This document shows positions 43,775 to 55,812 of a stretch of 64,000 bases of DNA, one piece after another. The stretch is taken from the NCBI GenBank assembly GCA_003999685.1, contig CP021221.1:3162001-3226000 (forward strand). Direction: 5' to 3'. The stretch comes from Taiwanofungus camphoratus (taxonomy: Eukaryota > Basidiomycota > Agaricomycetes > Polyporales > Taiwanofungaceae). The position numbers and the translations under genes are program-made. The notes beneath the pieces were generated by a model. The model did no database searches. It was not told where the DNA came from and saw only the letters and a program-made list of their open reading frames with translations. Positions within the stretch are counted from its first letter, which is position 1; every line of letters starts with the position of its first letter.

Positions 43775-43924
43775 TATCTCGATTCTGCGTTGCCTCGATT
43801 AGAACGGTTGGACAGGACGATCGAGTTCCCGTTGCCAAATGAGACGGCCCGCGCCTGCATCCTTGAAATACACGCGCGAAAGATGTCTGTCTCCCTCAAT
43901 GTTAACTACGAGGAGCTTGCTCGA
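43775..43924 (+). pseudogene. RPT5 fragment, unit 5
   Basis: Same protein reading as unit 1 ([15 protein letters not shown]), unlike the neighbouring unit 4. Confidence 0.75.
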
Positions 43925-44093
43925 TGTCCTTGTCGATGTGCGCATTGAGAATGAACGTCTAGACGAAACACATACAAAACGAATATAGACGTTGCGACAG
44001 TGGCCTCGCTTTCGGCCCACATTGTGATGGTTCCCCCTCTCCGCAAGAATACTCCGTTCGAGTCCAATCCAGGCCACGAGAGATTGAGAGCGC

Positions 44094-44336
44094 ATGCCTT
44101 TGCCAGGTTTGCGTGCAAACACGGTTGACCCTGATCTTGACCCCTACCTCCTACCCTCCTCTGCCTCCGCGGTGTGCACTGCGCTCGCAGTCGCGGCGCT
44201 GCGGCGGAACCTCATAGCGCACGCGGCCGTGGACGTAGAGATTGTCATTAGGGGATCACGCGCAAAGATGGCAGAGCAGCTGGAGCAGATACTGGCTCTG
44301 CGTGCTGCGAACATGACCGTGCGCAAGCTGCTGTGA
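44094..44336 (+). CDS. Hypothetical 80-aa ORF, unit 5
   Basis: One replacement from unit 1 (ALRRNL for ALWRNL). Confidence 0.25.
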   Translation: MPLPGLRANTVDPDLDPYLLPSSASAVCTALAVAALRRNLIAHAAVDVEIVIRGSRAKMAEQLEQILALRAANMTVRKLL

Positions 44337-44880
44337 AGAGATGTCGGCCGTGGGGGCGGGATGGACAGTGCGAGAAGCACGAGTGGTTGATGCACGCTGG
44401 TCTGGTCTGTTCGTCGCTCTCGCTTTTCGCAGCGAAATGTCTTTTCAAGGCCCCATAAGTACTCCCAGCAGTGTGCCTCTACGTTTTCGATGACCCCTGC
44501 TCTAAATCACCGTTAGCACACTTTCCGCAGTGAGAGATCAAAACCACTCACCCTCCCAGTACGTGGTTCAACATAGCCTTTTGCCCCTGCTCGCGGGACG
44601 TCGATATGTATAGACATTGCAATAATGACCTTACTTTCGGTCCGTGTCGTGTTCTTCTATAGCCACAGACTATAGCATTTCCGACTGGCATTACGAAGGC
44701 ATAGCAGAGACGTGACGACGTCGGACTGCGACACCCTCTTATACCTTTATAATTATGCCGTTGCGCAATGGTTGCTACGAGTGACTTGACCGAACATTCC
44801 ATCATATGTTGCATAACGTACATAATGTATAGCCATTGTAAACTGTTTTTACGTCTGATCAAATCATTCATATATGAAGC
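44337..44880. other. Blocks XI-XII, unit 5: no gene recognised
   Basis: Third GTAAGTACT-family module (ATAAGT at about 44,455) and a degenerate subrepeat piece near 44,592. Confidence 0.5.
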
Positions 44881-45105
44881 GTGAACATTTCCGCCACCGG
44901 TTCTCGTGTGAATTTGGTTACTCTGGCGGTTTCGGCGGCGTCACCGTGTGACCGAGTCCATGATACTACCGACCCGACCGTTATCTTATCTGCAAGCAGT
45001 TCCGTCTCGAAACATGAGATGGAGCTGCAGACAATACTTATGTCTGAGAAAGAGTGTAAATGGCTGTCTGAGAGTGTGCAGAGTGTCGGCCCACAACCAA
45101 ACTGA
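44881..45105 (+). CDS. Hypothetical 74-aa ORF, unit 5
   Basis: Same protein as unit 1. Confidence 0.25.
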   Translation: MNISATGSRVNLVTLAVSAASPCDRVHDTTDPTVILSASSSVSKHEMELQTILMSEKECKWLSESVQSVGPQPN

Positions 45106-45842
45106 CATCATGTTTAAGAAGGTAGTTCGTAGCAATTGCTTGTGAGCACAGGAGGTCGATTGGCCGACCTTTGATTGAGCTTTCTCGCTGCGCAAAGCTC
45201 AATCCTCGGGTCTCAAATTTCTGTATACCAATTGCAATGTAGATGAAACTGTCTATTAAATTACATGTGCCCCCATTTGCAGTGTGCTACAATATACTGA
45301 CTGACTTGAAGCCGTGTGCATGCCTTCGACCTAATTTCGAGCACAAAACAACAGAATGCTGATGCAGCACTCGAAATTGGATCGACGCTCGTTCGTTCGC
45401 ACTCTCTGGGACAATCTAATCAGCAACGATCCCAGATAGGTCACATCTGGGAGTCTCTCGTCCGTTTCGCCGTGATTCCGAGTCCACAACCATATCCTAG
45501 GGTGAGGATTTTTTTATTACAGATATGCGAGTCTGAGGACAATATCTACGCAATCGAGGTAAGTGCGCATACCTTTCCGCTGCATGAAACTGTGCTAATC
45601 TGTTCAATTTTGTCTTTTGCCTTTTTCCGCGGAGCTGCGCTCCTGTCCTTACAATACTAGGTATTACGGCCTCCCCGTTCCGTCATGGCTACAGCAGGGA
45701 GCTCCCTATCCATTAACGCAAATTGAGATGAAATTGTGTACCCACTGACTGTCTGTATTCCCGACACATTATTCCTTCACAAGCCCGTCATCTGCATGTA
45801 CTCGTCATTACTGCCATCAAGATTCCATGTTGCAGGTAAATT
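45106..45842. other. End of unit 5: unassigned
   Basis: Holds a 114-codon frame (45316-45660) that reads through the exon-like ICESEDN piece, and the start of the boundary ORF. No family recognised. Confidence 0.5.
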
Positions 45843-46212
45843 TACCCAGCCGCGTCGTTTCGTATTTTCGAAATACGAACTTTCGCGAGTAATAGCCGCC
45901 GCTGAGGTACGCGAAGGTTCGCGCGCGCAACGCTACGTTGCTTTCTCAGAGTGTCTCATCTATTCTTACCCTTCCGTAGAATCCTGCACCGCCAGCGGCA
46001 CACCACGGTTCTCTGCGCTGCAACGGAAGGTTTGCCGTTGCAGACCTGGACGAAGTTTCCTGGCCGTCTCGTATCTGGGGACCTTCTCGATCCTGCACTC
46101 GTTCATTCGGGTCCTCGTCATCAAACTATCCCTGGGCCTGTTCAAAAGCCTACCAAGGTATCCCGCTGACTGCAGAATTCCGGCTCCCGAGTATTTCGTG
46201 CATAAATTCTAG
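45736..46212 (+). CDS. Hypothetical 158-aa ORF across the unit 5/6 boundary
   Basis: Extended version of the boundary ORF (MYPLTVCIPDTLFLHKP... to ...EYFVHKF). Low confidence of coding. Confidence 0.2.
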   Translation: MYPLTVCIPDTLFLHKPVICMYSSLLPSRFHVAGKFTQPRRFVFSKYELSRVIAAAEVREGSRAQRYVAFSECLIYSYPSVESCTASGTPRFSALQRKVCRCRPGRSFLAVSYLGTFSILHSFIRVLVIKLSLGLFKSLPRYPADCRIPAPEYFVHKF

Positions 46213-46896
46213 CGGCTAGGTGCGCGTTACGCGAACAGAGGTACGTTACGATCACGGTTGCGACGTACGATATGTCCTGCTTACCGAACTGTTTTACTTT
46301 GATCCATCCTCTACAACCCTACACATCTACCGGTCTGAGCAGAATATGGTCAAGGCTATGCGGACGGGATTCGACTGTACGAGCGCAGACGTACCTTCCA
46401 GGTACGTGATCTCTCGTCTCGCGGCGGTTCTCTTGCTCACTGTGGTGGGCATTCGCCGTTAGTCTTCGCAGGTACGATGTTCCTCCGTTTCAGCGGGAGG
46501 AGACATCTTCCGCTCGTTTCGCTTGTAGCGAAGGTTCGCTAGCGATTGCGCTTGGTCCGATCGAGTACGTACGTGTGATTTCCCGTCTCCCGTGCGTCCT
46601 TCCCCACCCCATTCTCCGTTGCCCTTTCCGAGGCTGACGCGCTACGGAGATGCAGCGGCCACTTCCGCCCGTCTTCCCTGCAAGCGAGGACCCGAGCGTG
46701 GACAGCTCGTCGTCACCAGGGCACCGCGCCGCGTAGCCTCTAGCGGGATGACGAGAGCCGCGCAGGGACGCCGGGCGAGCGAATGCGAGATGGGCGGCGT
46801 TTCTCGTCTCTCGCCTCCGCGGGTATTCGTTTCGCCTGGTTGGATGGAGGATGGGGTCGGCGTACCGGGGCGGAGATGGAAGGAGGAGGATTGGGG

Positions 46897-46902
46897 TATA
46901 AA
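46897..46902 (+). promoter_or_regulatory. TATA box, unit 6
   Basis: TATAAA; ATG at 47019, unit-1 type first exon. Confidence 0.5.
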
Positions 46903-47081
46903 GCGGTGAGTGTTCTTGCCGTTCTCTTCTTCCGTCCCCTTTCCAGTCCGTCCTGTTTACCCTCCATTTTCTCCTCCCCCCGTCTCTTCCCCGCATCTCG
47001 ATCAGGCTTACCTCAATCATGCCAACACTCACCATGCTTCCATCATGGAGCACCTTCCACGCAGTTCACCGTCGATGAGGT

Positions 47082-48263
47082 AAGGAAGATACCTGTATTT
47101 CCGTCAATCTATGTACTGACATGTCTGCTACCTACCTGCACCATGCTCCCCATTCGCGATGCGGCCGTGTCGCTTGACTGCGCTCACCACTCGTGAGCGT
47201 CCGAACGCGTTCATCGCGCGATCCTCACGGTAGCGAGGATGCCAGTGCCGTCGACTGCCCGCCTGACCACTCGCCCGACCGCTCACTCGATCGCTCGCCC
47301 TTCGCCTCGCTCTCGATCACTTTCTCCCTCCGCTTCACGCATCACGGAGCGTCAAGACCACAGGTACGTACCGGTTCGTCTGAGCCGGCCCGCCGCCGAA
47401 CTCACCCTGCCGTTCCTCACATTCCAGACGTCGCGCTCGCCGCGTGAGCGGCTCCGTTGGCAGGGGGGCGGGCACAAAAGCACGGAGGAAGGCGGTGGTG
47501 GCAGTATCATAGAAAGAAGTAGATTACCGTAGCGTAGCGTAGTTACCCTCTCGGTCGTGCACAGGTACGGCGGGTGGTGCGTTGCGGCACTCGCGCCGTG
47601 TTCGTTCTCGGCCAGCCAGCCGAGACCCAGTGGCGAGATTTGAGGGGGAAAGACGGGCATAGTGGATCCCGTCCGTCCCCCATTCCTCGAGCGCGCCGAG
47701 GCGCTCGCAGCTCGTACGGGGCGCAGCGTCGGTAGCTATGCGGCTTCGCCGAGGGAAACCGCACCAAGTCCGGGTCTACGCCGTTCGCAAGTGGGCAGGA
47801 TAGTTGCTGCTGGCAACTGGCTTACTGCACGTGAAACGACGAGCAGGGACCAGCCGTGAGCAGCGTCGGTACCGCCAGGACGAGTGCCTCGAGAACGGCA
47901 GATGGCGGACGTCAGACGCTGGGAGCAGGGTTCAGCGAGCCGGGAGCAAGGCTGGGATGACGTACCTAGCGGGACATCCAACCCACGGCTGCGTCACGCC
48001 GGGCGTTGACATCAAACGCCGTTCGTCATCGGCCTGCCAGAGAAGGCACGGGCGCTGACTGGCATTGCGCGCGGATAGTCTGCGCGCGACGCTGGAATTC
48101 GTCAGCGCGTGAGGCCGTGCGCCGTTTGCGAACGTGCTGCGTTTGAGACGGTTGCCAGTCGTGAGCCGTGGAAGGCTGGATGGGATGGGCCGTTGGCGGT
48201 ATCGCGGCGCACGGATCGGGGACAGTGGGCAGAGGGAAGGGGATACTGTCAGCACCGTCTCAC
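47082..48263. other. Block III, unit 6: no gene recognised
   Basis: As in unit 1; intron-like stretch about 47,365-47,428 ending CACATTCCAG. Confidence 0.5.
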
Positions 48264-49290
48264 CCTCAACGCCTGCTGCTCGATCGCGGTCCGCGGCCCG
48301 CGCTTCTCGAAGAGATTCGCAAGCGCGCCCGCGAGCACGGAGTATGATCGCCGCGTTCGCTTGCACAGCCACGCCTGGTGCGTCTGCGCGGCCGTCGAGA
48401 GGCACGGGCCGCGGCCTCCTCGGCGTCGTCAGGGAAGGGAGAGTCCGGGGAAGGGGACGCGGAATGGAGAACGGTGTGGCGGAGGAGCGAGCGCGAGCGG
48501 GTGGAGCTGGCGCGCCGCGGCCTGGGCTCGGGGGGAGTGCGTTGAGGACGAATTTGTAGAGGACGACGAACGAGCCCGGGGTCAGGGGCACGAGGGTGGT
48601 GGTGAGATGACGAGGCAACATGGATGATAAACGGGGGCGCACCGAGCACGGCTGCGAGTCTGAACGACTCGGGCCCGAACGCTGCATGCTGTATGAGCGC
48701 AAGGCACGTCTCGGTCAGTACAGCGGACGGAGAGACGTCGTGAGAGAGGTGGATCGGAACGATCCACCGGTCGCTCACTCTGCCTGCCGGGAGAGCGAAA
48801 TGACGTAGCCCGTCTTAGCTGACGGGCTCTCTCGGCAGATCCGCGCTGTGTGCTATCGCTGTGTGCACACATGGGGACACTCACCTCGGCAGGTCGTCGA
48901 TTCTGGTCACGCGCAGGATCAGATTGACACCCGAGGGGATAGCGAACGCCAAGCCACCCGCCCCTGGCGTTTGACAGCGCAAAGGCGTCAAGATTCGCGA
49001 CGCTGGAAAAGGCTGGGGGACGTACCGAGGCCGCCCCTTCCGCCATGCTCGAGACACTCCCACTGGTCCTGCAGCTCTTCGACGGGCCGCTCGCCGCTGT
49101 CGCGCCAGACGATCTTGCGGGCCTCGCGGAGGCGCTCCCCTTAGTTTGCGAGTGCGACGGAATTGTCGAACGAGGCCATGGCGCGCTTGGGGGCGAATTC
49201 GAGGAAGGAGGGCGTGCGCGACAGGCCGGGTGCCTGGTCCGAGTCCGGGGAAAGCGGAGAAAGAGGCGTGGTGGCGTTGCGGGGAGCCAT
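48264..49290 (-). pseudogene. TMEM135/Tim17-like fragment, unit 6
   Basis: Exon 1 open to MASFDNSVALAN and then a stop (TAA). The next part reads GERPVEELQDQWECLEHGGRGGLG with an extra codon. Exon 3 has the 14-nt loss (TCLALIQHAAFGPESF). RRSYSALAGALANLFEKRG is open, unlike units 3-5. Confidence 0.6.
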
Positions 49291-49871
49291 GGCGCGCTTG
49301 GGGAGTCGGTTGCGGCTGGACAGGGGGAGCGCGAAGAGCAAGAGCGCCTGCAGCTGCGTGACGTCTGGTTGGCTTGGAGCGCGACTAGTGATGTGGGGGA
49401 ACTCACCTGGGCGTGGCTGCAGCCTCTCTCGAGCCAGCGCGGGGACAAGGATGGTTGCCGGAGACGGAGCCAGACACGAGGCGTACAATATGAGAGGTGG
49501 CGTCAGTGTTGCTGAGATTGTCGAGATAAGCGACCAACAAGCGCTGGGTGCGTTGGCTGAGAGGAACGACGATGCTGGAGACGAAACACCGAGAACGCTG
49601 CGGTCGCGCTCGTTCAGTGTGAATTTCCCCGTCTTGCGACTCTGTCCTCCTGAGCACTCTGCACACACGGCAAGGCTTCCACCCGCTCTAAGGCCGTCTG
49701 CGGCGGGGGAGCGTGTTTCCCGCGTGCCTATCGACAGCTGCAGGCCTGACCACGACGAGAATAGCGGCGTCTGACAGCGAATCACACTCGGATCGTCGAC
49801 GAACGTGCCTGCCGTCCGCCCCGCCGAAGCCCTCCTTGCGCGTTTCTCACTGATGTGACCTGACACGAGCC
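49291..49871. promoter_or_regulatory. Head-to-head intergenic region, unit 6
   Basis: Shortened near 49,510 (CTGAGATTGTCGAG), otherwise like unit 3. Confidence 0.35.
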
Positions 49872-51218
49872 ATGTCGAAGCAACAGAGCCAGCTCCTCCC
49901 CGACGCTTATAGCCGCTGCAGGAGCGCGAGGGGCATCAAGACTCTCGGTGCGTACCCTGCTCTGATCTGGACGAGGCGCACGCTCTGCGGCAAGATGTCG
50001 AGCCTCTTTCTCATCTGCGTGTCGTTCTACGTCTTTTGCGCGTACGTGACGCTGGTCGCGTCCAAGCCCGACTCGCGCTCTGGCAGGCAGCAGCCCACGA
50101 CGTCGGGCGGGTTCGCTCTGCCGGAGAGCGCACACAGCTGGGCGATGTACACGCCGTACTATCCGCTGGACGACTACGTGCCTCCGCCACAGGACTGCGA
50201 GATTGTCCAGGTGAGCGTCGTGTGCGGTCTGCGTCGATCGATCGCGATCGTCCGCGGTGCAGAGTCGTGGTCCGCGGACGTATCGGGGCATTCCCCCTTG
50301 CATTTCATATTGACGATCGCCGGTCATGTCACAGGTCAACATCGTACGTCATACGCTATCTCGTAGATACATCGCATCGACTGAGGCTTCCGCCAGCTGC
50401 AAAGACACGGCGCCCGGTACCCGACGAAATCGGCCAGCAAGGCGATCAAGAAGGCGCTGAAGAAGCTGCAGGGCGCAAAGAAGTTTACGGACCCCCAGAT
50501 GTATTTCCTCCACAACTTCACCTACTCGCTGGGCAAGGACGACCTGGTGCCGTTCGGAGCTGCAGAGTGAGCGTGGTCCTGCTACGATCGGGCGGTGGAC
50601 TGACAGAGGCCACATAGGTCGTATGAGGCCGGCGAGCAGGCGTTCTGGCGGTACTCGGATCTGATGAGCGAGGACAAGCTGCCGTTCGTGCGGGCTTCGA
50701 GCAAACAGCGGGTGGTGGATTCGGCGACGAACTGGACAGCAGGTATGTTGACGTCGTCAAGTTGATGGCCCGACTCACGTCGTAGGAAGGATTCGCGGTG
50801 GCCAGCCACCAGCAATACGCGCCGGTCCTGTCGGTCATCCTGTCGGAAAGCGTAGGTCGGTCTCGCGCCATCTCACACACAGCCGGCACTCACGCACGCA
50901 TAGGCCAACGACACCCTGGACGACGCGAACTGCCCGAACGCCGGGTCAGCGGACGCACAGGACGCGGCGTGGCAGGCGGTGTACGCGCCGAACATCACCG
51001 CGGCGCTCAACGCGTACGCACCGGGGGCGGACCTGGACGACGACGACACGGGGAGCCTGATGAGCCTGTGCCCGTTCGAGACGGTGGCCAAGATGGGACG
51101 GGAGCGGGTTCTGCGGGCTGTTCGAGCAGCTGGGGGCGTTCGCTGGGTACGAGTACGCGGGCGATGGAGGTGGAGGTGGAGTGGGGTGTTGAGGGGGCGT
51201 GTGATGCTTACGTTTTGA
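49872..51218 (+). CDS. Histidine-acid phytase, truncated with altered tail, unit 6
   Basis: Exons at the unit 5 positions plus 9600: 49872-50210, 50335-50343, 50397-50566, 50618-50742, 50790-50851 and 50904-51218. The N-terminus is MSKQQSQ, and exon 1 has ASKPDSRS where unit 5 has ASKRDSRS. Beyond that the gene is identical to unit 5, including the extra G in exon 6. Confidence 0.8.
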
Positions 51219-51944
51219 AGAGAGGATTGGTGTGCATGGAGGTTAGGGTCAAAAACAGGTAAGTTCACGACGGTTTTTGGCTATGTCCACTGACATGGCT
51301 TCCCCTCCCCGCAGGGACACTCCGTTTTTATCATTTCCAGGGGGGCACAGAAGATGTCCCCCCTGGTAGAGCTAAATAAAGATGCAAGTCCTCGACGGTT
51401 TCAGACTCCGTGGACTTGCATGACTTCCCCTCCCCGCTGACCCGGGGCATAGATGACGTGGCCCCCCCGGTAAGTCCAGATCCATTCTGGCCTTTATTCA
51501 CTTACGCGGCTTCCCCTTCCCGCAGGAACACTCCAATTCACGCCGCAAAAGATCTGCCCTGGCCGCTGTCCCCATCTCAAAGGGATGAGCATCGTCGAAA
51601 CCCTAATCTAGGGTTTATCGCTCTCAGCGGAACGCCTTCTGGAGGTCCCGTAAGTACTCCCAGCGACGACCGAGCACTGCTCTAACTCACCGTTAGCGCG
51701 CTTTCCACAACAATCGAGATCGGAATGACTCACCCTCCCGGTAGTTGATGCACCGCAGGCCTTGTCTTCAACGGTTGCGACGCAGGACAGGCCCAGATTG
51801 GTACGTGCTTCCCTCTTCGTCCGCTTGTTTCTTGCGGTGGAACGTCGTTTGAAGGTTTTGTAAGTACTGCGCGCGCACAATGATCCAGATCAAAATCACT
51901 CACCAGGTGGTTTCAGATAGCTGATATCCCACCACAGGCCTTGT
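51219..51944 (+). other. Block VII, unit 6: intron-like modules
   Basis: Identical to unit 5 at a lag of 9600; first 56-nt copy 51259-51314. Confidence 0.55.
51598..51616. repeat. Telomere-like palindrome, unit 6
   Basis: Same sequence as in unit 1. Confidence 0.7.
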
Positions 51945-51954
51945 TTTCCACGGC

Positions 51955-52480
51955 ATACGGGCACACCATACTCGATATACCACGGTGGGTAGTACGGCAC
52001 GAGCAGCCTGTCAATTTGGATGACACCGCCTGTGCCCCCACCAGTCGTAGACCGTCCCCACGAGAGCACGCTGACCACAGTGCCTTCCTCACTTTCGAGC
52101 TCCCGGAAGATAATATTGCCGTAGATCGACTCTGAGGTATGTAGCATCGAGTACGACAGGGAGTCGTTGATGGCTAGGGGTTGGTTGTTGTACAGTACAT
52201 CCTCCACACCCGCGAGTGGATTCTGTGCTGCTGGGGTCGGCGTCAGAGGTGTTGGTTGATGATTGCACGTAAACGCTCTTCGTCGGCATATAGCGCCGTC
52301 AAATTAACCTGTTTGAATGCACCGTCCATTGGGCACAGAAGTGTCCACCCACCGCCACCCAGGCCCATGTCCACCCACTGTGAACCCTCGGGCGGCACAG
52401 TATCATTCAGCACCCAATCAAGCCCAGCCTTCATCGTCATCGTCGCCATGGTTGTACCCTTCGCGGCTCTGATGAGCTTG
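51955..52480 (-). pseudogene. Fasciclin (FAS1) fragment, unit 6
   Basis: Identical to unit 5, including the frame change between INQHL and TPTPAAQ. Confidence 0.8.
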
Positions 52481-52547
52481 CTGACAGTGAGTTGCGCGGA
52501 GCATGGGAGAGAATCGTGCGTGCTGCCCCTCCAGTTTGAAACGCCAT

Positions 52548-52664
52548 ACGCCGTTGATAACCCAGTCTTAGGTTAGCGTTCTCCATGACGCAGCGGACGT
52601 CCAGGAACATAAAGTCCTGGCTCGCACCGTCATTAGCCCACTCGACGCGAAGATCGTGATCGAA
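52548..52664 (-). pseudogene. Unidentified exon-like fragment, unit 6
   Basis: Identical to unit 5. Confidence 0.3.
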
Positions 52665-52885
52665 ATGACTTACCCCCCTCCTTCAAAATTCCTCCTCCTG
52701 ACCTTGCGCATGTATGGCAAGCACGCCGCACACCTAGATGTACGTTAATAAAGGTAAACCAATGACATATTTATTTCTAATGCTTACCTCTCGTGGGCAA
52801 CCGAGCGAGATCAACCTGCATGACGTCAATGTGCGCGCCCTATCAACCACGATCATCGCCAACGCAGATCAACGTCGTGAACGAC

Positions 52886-53374
52886 CAGAGCTTGAAGCTC
52901 GCAACGACCGTTGCGCGCGCGCTCGCAGATGCGCTTCCCGGGGACCGAGATGCCCCTTGGATCTTCAAGACGGCCTCCTGCCCCCTGCTCGCGGGACGTC
53001 GATATGTATACATATTGCGATCCCGGCCTTGCGTTTGGCCCATATCGTGGTCAGATGATAGTGTACCTTCAGCAACTTCATAGACAACAGAGGTCGAAGC
53101 TCGCAACGACCATTGCGCTCGCAGGTGCACTTCCCGGGGACCGAGATGCCCTTTGAATCTTCTAGACGGCCTTCTGCCCCCTGCTCGCGGGACGTCGATA
53201 TGTATATATATTGCCATCCCGGCCTCGCTTTTCGCCCATATCATGGTCAGATGCTAGTGTACGTTCAGCACCTTTATAGACAACGAGAAGCTCGAAACTC
53301 ACAACCGTCGTCCTGCCTGCAGATGCCCTTTCGATCTTCAACATAGCCTCCTGCCCCTGCTCGCGGGACGTCGA
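52886..53374. repeat. ~190-200-bp subrepeat array, unit 6 (3 copies)
   Basis: Identical to unit 5 at a lag of 9600. Confidence 0.85.
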
Positions 53375-53524
53375 TATCTCGATTCTGCGTTGCCTCGATT
53401 AGAACGGTTGGACAGGACGATCGAGTTCCCGTTGCCAAATGAGACGGCCCGCGCCTGCATCCTTGAAATACACGCGCGAAAGATGTCTGTCTCCCTCAAT
53501 GTTAACTACGAGGAGCTTGCTCGA
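53375..53524 (+). pseudogene. RPT5 fragment, unit 6
   Basis: Identical to unit 5. Confidence 0.75.
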
Positions 53525-53693
53525 TGTCCTTGTCGATGTGCGCATTGAGAATGAACGTCTAGACGAAACACATACAAAACGAATATAGACGTTGCGACAG
53601 TGGCCTCGCTTTCGGCCCACATTGTGATGGTTCCCCCTCTCCGCAAGAATACTCCGTTCGAGTCCAATCCAGGCCACGAGAGATTGAGAGCGC

Positions 53694-53936
53694 ATGCCTT
53701 TGCCAGGTTTGCGTGCAAACACGGTTGACCCTGATCTTGACCCCTACCTCCTACCCTCCTCTGCCTCCGCGGTGTGCACTGCGCTCGCAGTCGCGGCGCT
53801 GCGGCGGAACCTCATAGCGCACGCGGCCGTGGACGTAGAGATTGTCATTAGGGGATCACGCGCAAAGATGGCAGAGCAGCTGGAGCAGATACTGGCTCTG
53901 CGTGCTGCGAACATGACCGTGCGCAAGCTGCTGTGA
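53694..53936 (+). CDS. Hypothetical 80-aa ORF, unit 6
   Basis: Identical to unit 5. Confidence 0.25.
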   Translation: MPLPGLRANTVDPDLDPYLLPSSASAVCTALAVAALRRNLIAHAAVDVEIVIRGSRAKMAEQLEQILALRAANMTVRKLL

Positions 53937-54480
53937 AGAGATGTCGGCCGTGGGGGCGGGATGGACAGTGCGAGAAGCACGAGTGGTTGATGCACGCTGG
54001 TCTGGTCTGTTCGTCGCTCTCGCTTTTCGCAGCGAAATGTCTTTTCAAGGCCCCATAAGTACTCCCAGCAGTGTGCCTCTACGTTTTCGATGACCCCTGC
54101 TCTAAATCACCGTTAGCACACTTTCCGCAGTGAGAGATCAAAACCACTCACCCTCCCAGTACGTGGTTCAACATAGCCTTTTGCCCCTGCTCGCGGGACG
54201 TCGATATGTATAGACATTGCAATAATGACCTTACTTTCGGTCCGTGTCGTGTTCTTCTATAGCCACAGACTATAGCATTTCCGACTGGCATTACGAAGGC
54301 ATAGCAGAGACGTGACGACGTCGGACTGCGACACCCTCTTATACCTTTATAATTATGCCGTTGCGCAATGGTTGCTACGAGTGACTTGACCGAACATTCC
54401 ATCATATGTTGCATAACGTACATAATGTATAGCCATTGTAAACTGTTTTTACGTCTGATCAAATCATTCATATATGAAGC
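53937..54480. other. Blocks XI-XII, unit 6: no gene recognised
   Basis: Identical to 44337-44880. Confidence 0.5.
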
Positions 54481-54705
54481 GTGAACATTTCCGCCACCGG
54501 TTCTCGTGTGAATTTGGTTACTCTGGCGGTTTCGGCGGCGTCACCGTGTGACCGAGTCCATGATACTACCGACCCGACCGTTATCTTATCTGCAAGCAGT
54601 TCCGTCTCGAAACATGAGATGGAGCTGCAGACAATACTTATGTCTGAGAAAGAGTGTAAATGGCTGTCTGAGAGTGTGCAGAGTGTCGGCCCACAACCAA
54701 ACTGA
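54481..54705 (+). CDS. Hypothetical 74-aa ORF, unit 6
   Basis: Identical to unit 5. Confidence 0.25.
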   Translation: MNISATGSRVNLVTLAVSAASPCDRVHDTTDPTVILSASSSVSKHEMELQTILMSEKECKWLSESVQSVGPQPN

Positions 54706-55442
54706 CATCATGTTTAAGAAGGTAGTTCGTAGCAATTGCTTGTGAGCACAGGAGGTCGATTGGCCGACCTTTGATTGAGCTTTCTCGCTGCGCAAAGCTC
54801 AATCCTCGGGTCTCAAATTTCTGTATACCAATTGCAATGTAGATGAAACTGTCTATTAAATTACATGTGCCCCCATTTGCAGTGTGCTACAATATACTGA
54901 CTGACTTGAAGCCGTGTGCATGCCTTCGACCTAATTTCGAGCACAAAACAACAGAATGCTGATGCAGCACTCGAAATTGGATCGACGCTCGTTCGTTCGC
55001 ACTCTCTGGGACAATCTAATCAGCAACGATCCCAGATAGGTCACATCTGGGAGTCTCTCGTCCGTTTCGCCGTGATTCCGAGTCCACAACCATATCCTAG
55101 GGTGAGGATTTTTTTATTACAGATATGCGAGTCTGAGGACAATATCTACGCAATCGAGGTAAGTGCGCATACCTTTCCGCTGCATGAAACTGTGCTAATC
55201 TGTTCAATTTTGTCTTTTGCCTTTTTCCGCGGAGCTGCGCTCCTGTCCTTACAATACTAGGTATTACGGCCTCCCCGTTCCGTCATGGCTACAGCAGGGA
55301 GCTCCCTATCCATTAACGCAAATTGAGATGAAATTGTGTACCCACTGACTGTCTGTATTCCCGACACATTATTCCTTCACAAGCCCGTCATCTGCATGTA
55401 CTCGTCATTACTGCCATCAAGATTCCATGTTGCAGGTAAATT
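54706..55442. other. End of unit 6: unassigned
   Basis: Identical to the end of unit 5. Confidence 0.5.
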
Positions 55443-55812
55443 TACCCAGCCGCGTCGTTTCGTATTTTCGAAATACGAACTTTCGCGAGTAATAGCCGCC
55501 GCTGAGGTACGCGAAGGTTCGCGCGCGCAACGCTACGTTGCTTTCTCAGAGTGTCTCATCTATTCTTACCCTTCCGTAGAATCCTGCACCGCCAGCGGCA
55601 CACCACGGTTCTCTGCGCTGCAACGGAAGGTTTGCCGTTGCAGACCTGGACGAAGTTTCCTGGCCGTCTCGTATCTGGGGACCTTCTCGATCCTGCACTC
55701 GTTCATTCGGGTCCTCGTCATCAAACTATCCCTGGGCCTGTTCAAAAGCCTACCAAGGTATCCCGCTGACTGCAGAATTCCGGCTCCCGAGTATTTCGTG
55801 CATAAATTCTAG
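55336..55812 (+). CDS. Hypothetical 158-aa ORF across the unit 6/7 boundary
   Basis: Identical to the ORF at 45736. Confidence 0.2.
   Translation: MYPLTVCIPDTLFLHKPVICMYSSLLPSRFHVAGKFTQPRRFVFSKYELSRVIAAAEVREGSRAQRYVAFSECLIYSYPSVESCTASGTPRFSALQRKVCRCRPGRSFLAVSYLGTFSILHSFIRVLVIKLSLGLFKSLPRYPADCRIPAPEYFVHKF

Larger units (their letters stand above)
36214..45842. repeat. Macrosatellite unit 5 (9629 bp)
   Basis: The 5' block (36,214-37,000) is almost identical to the start of unit 1. From about 40,470 onward it is identical to units 6 and 7 at a lag of 9600. It is the first unit carrying the FAS1 fragment. It also keeps the best-preserved TMEM135-like exons 1-3. Confidence 0.95.
45843..55442. 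repeat. Macrosatellite unit 6 (9600 bp)
   Basis: I found no difference from unit 7 over the compared length other than one base in a C-run. It is identical to unit 5 in the second half (phytase exon 1 onward) but clearly different from unit 5 in the first 4 kb. This places a recombination or duplication boundary near 40,470 / 50,070. Confidence 0.95.
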
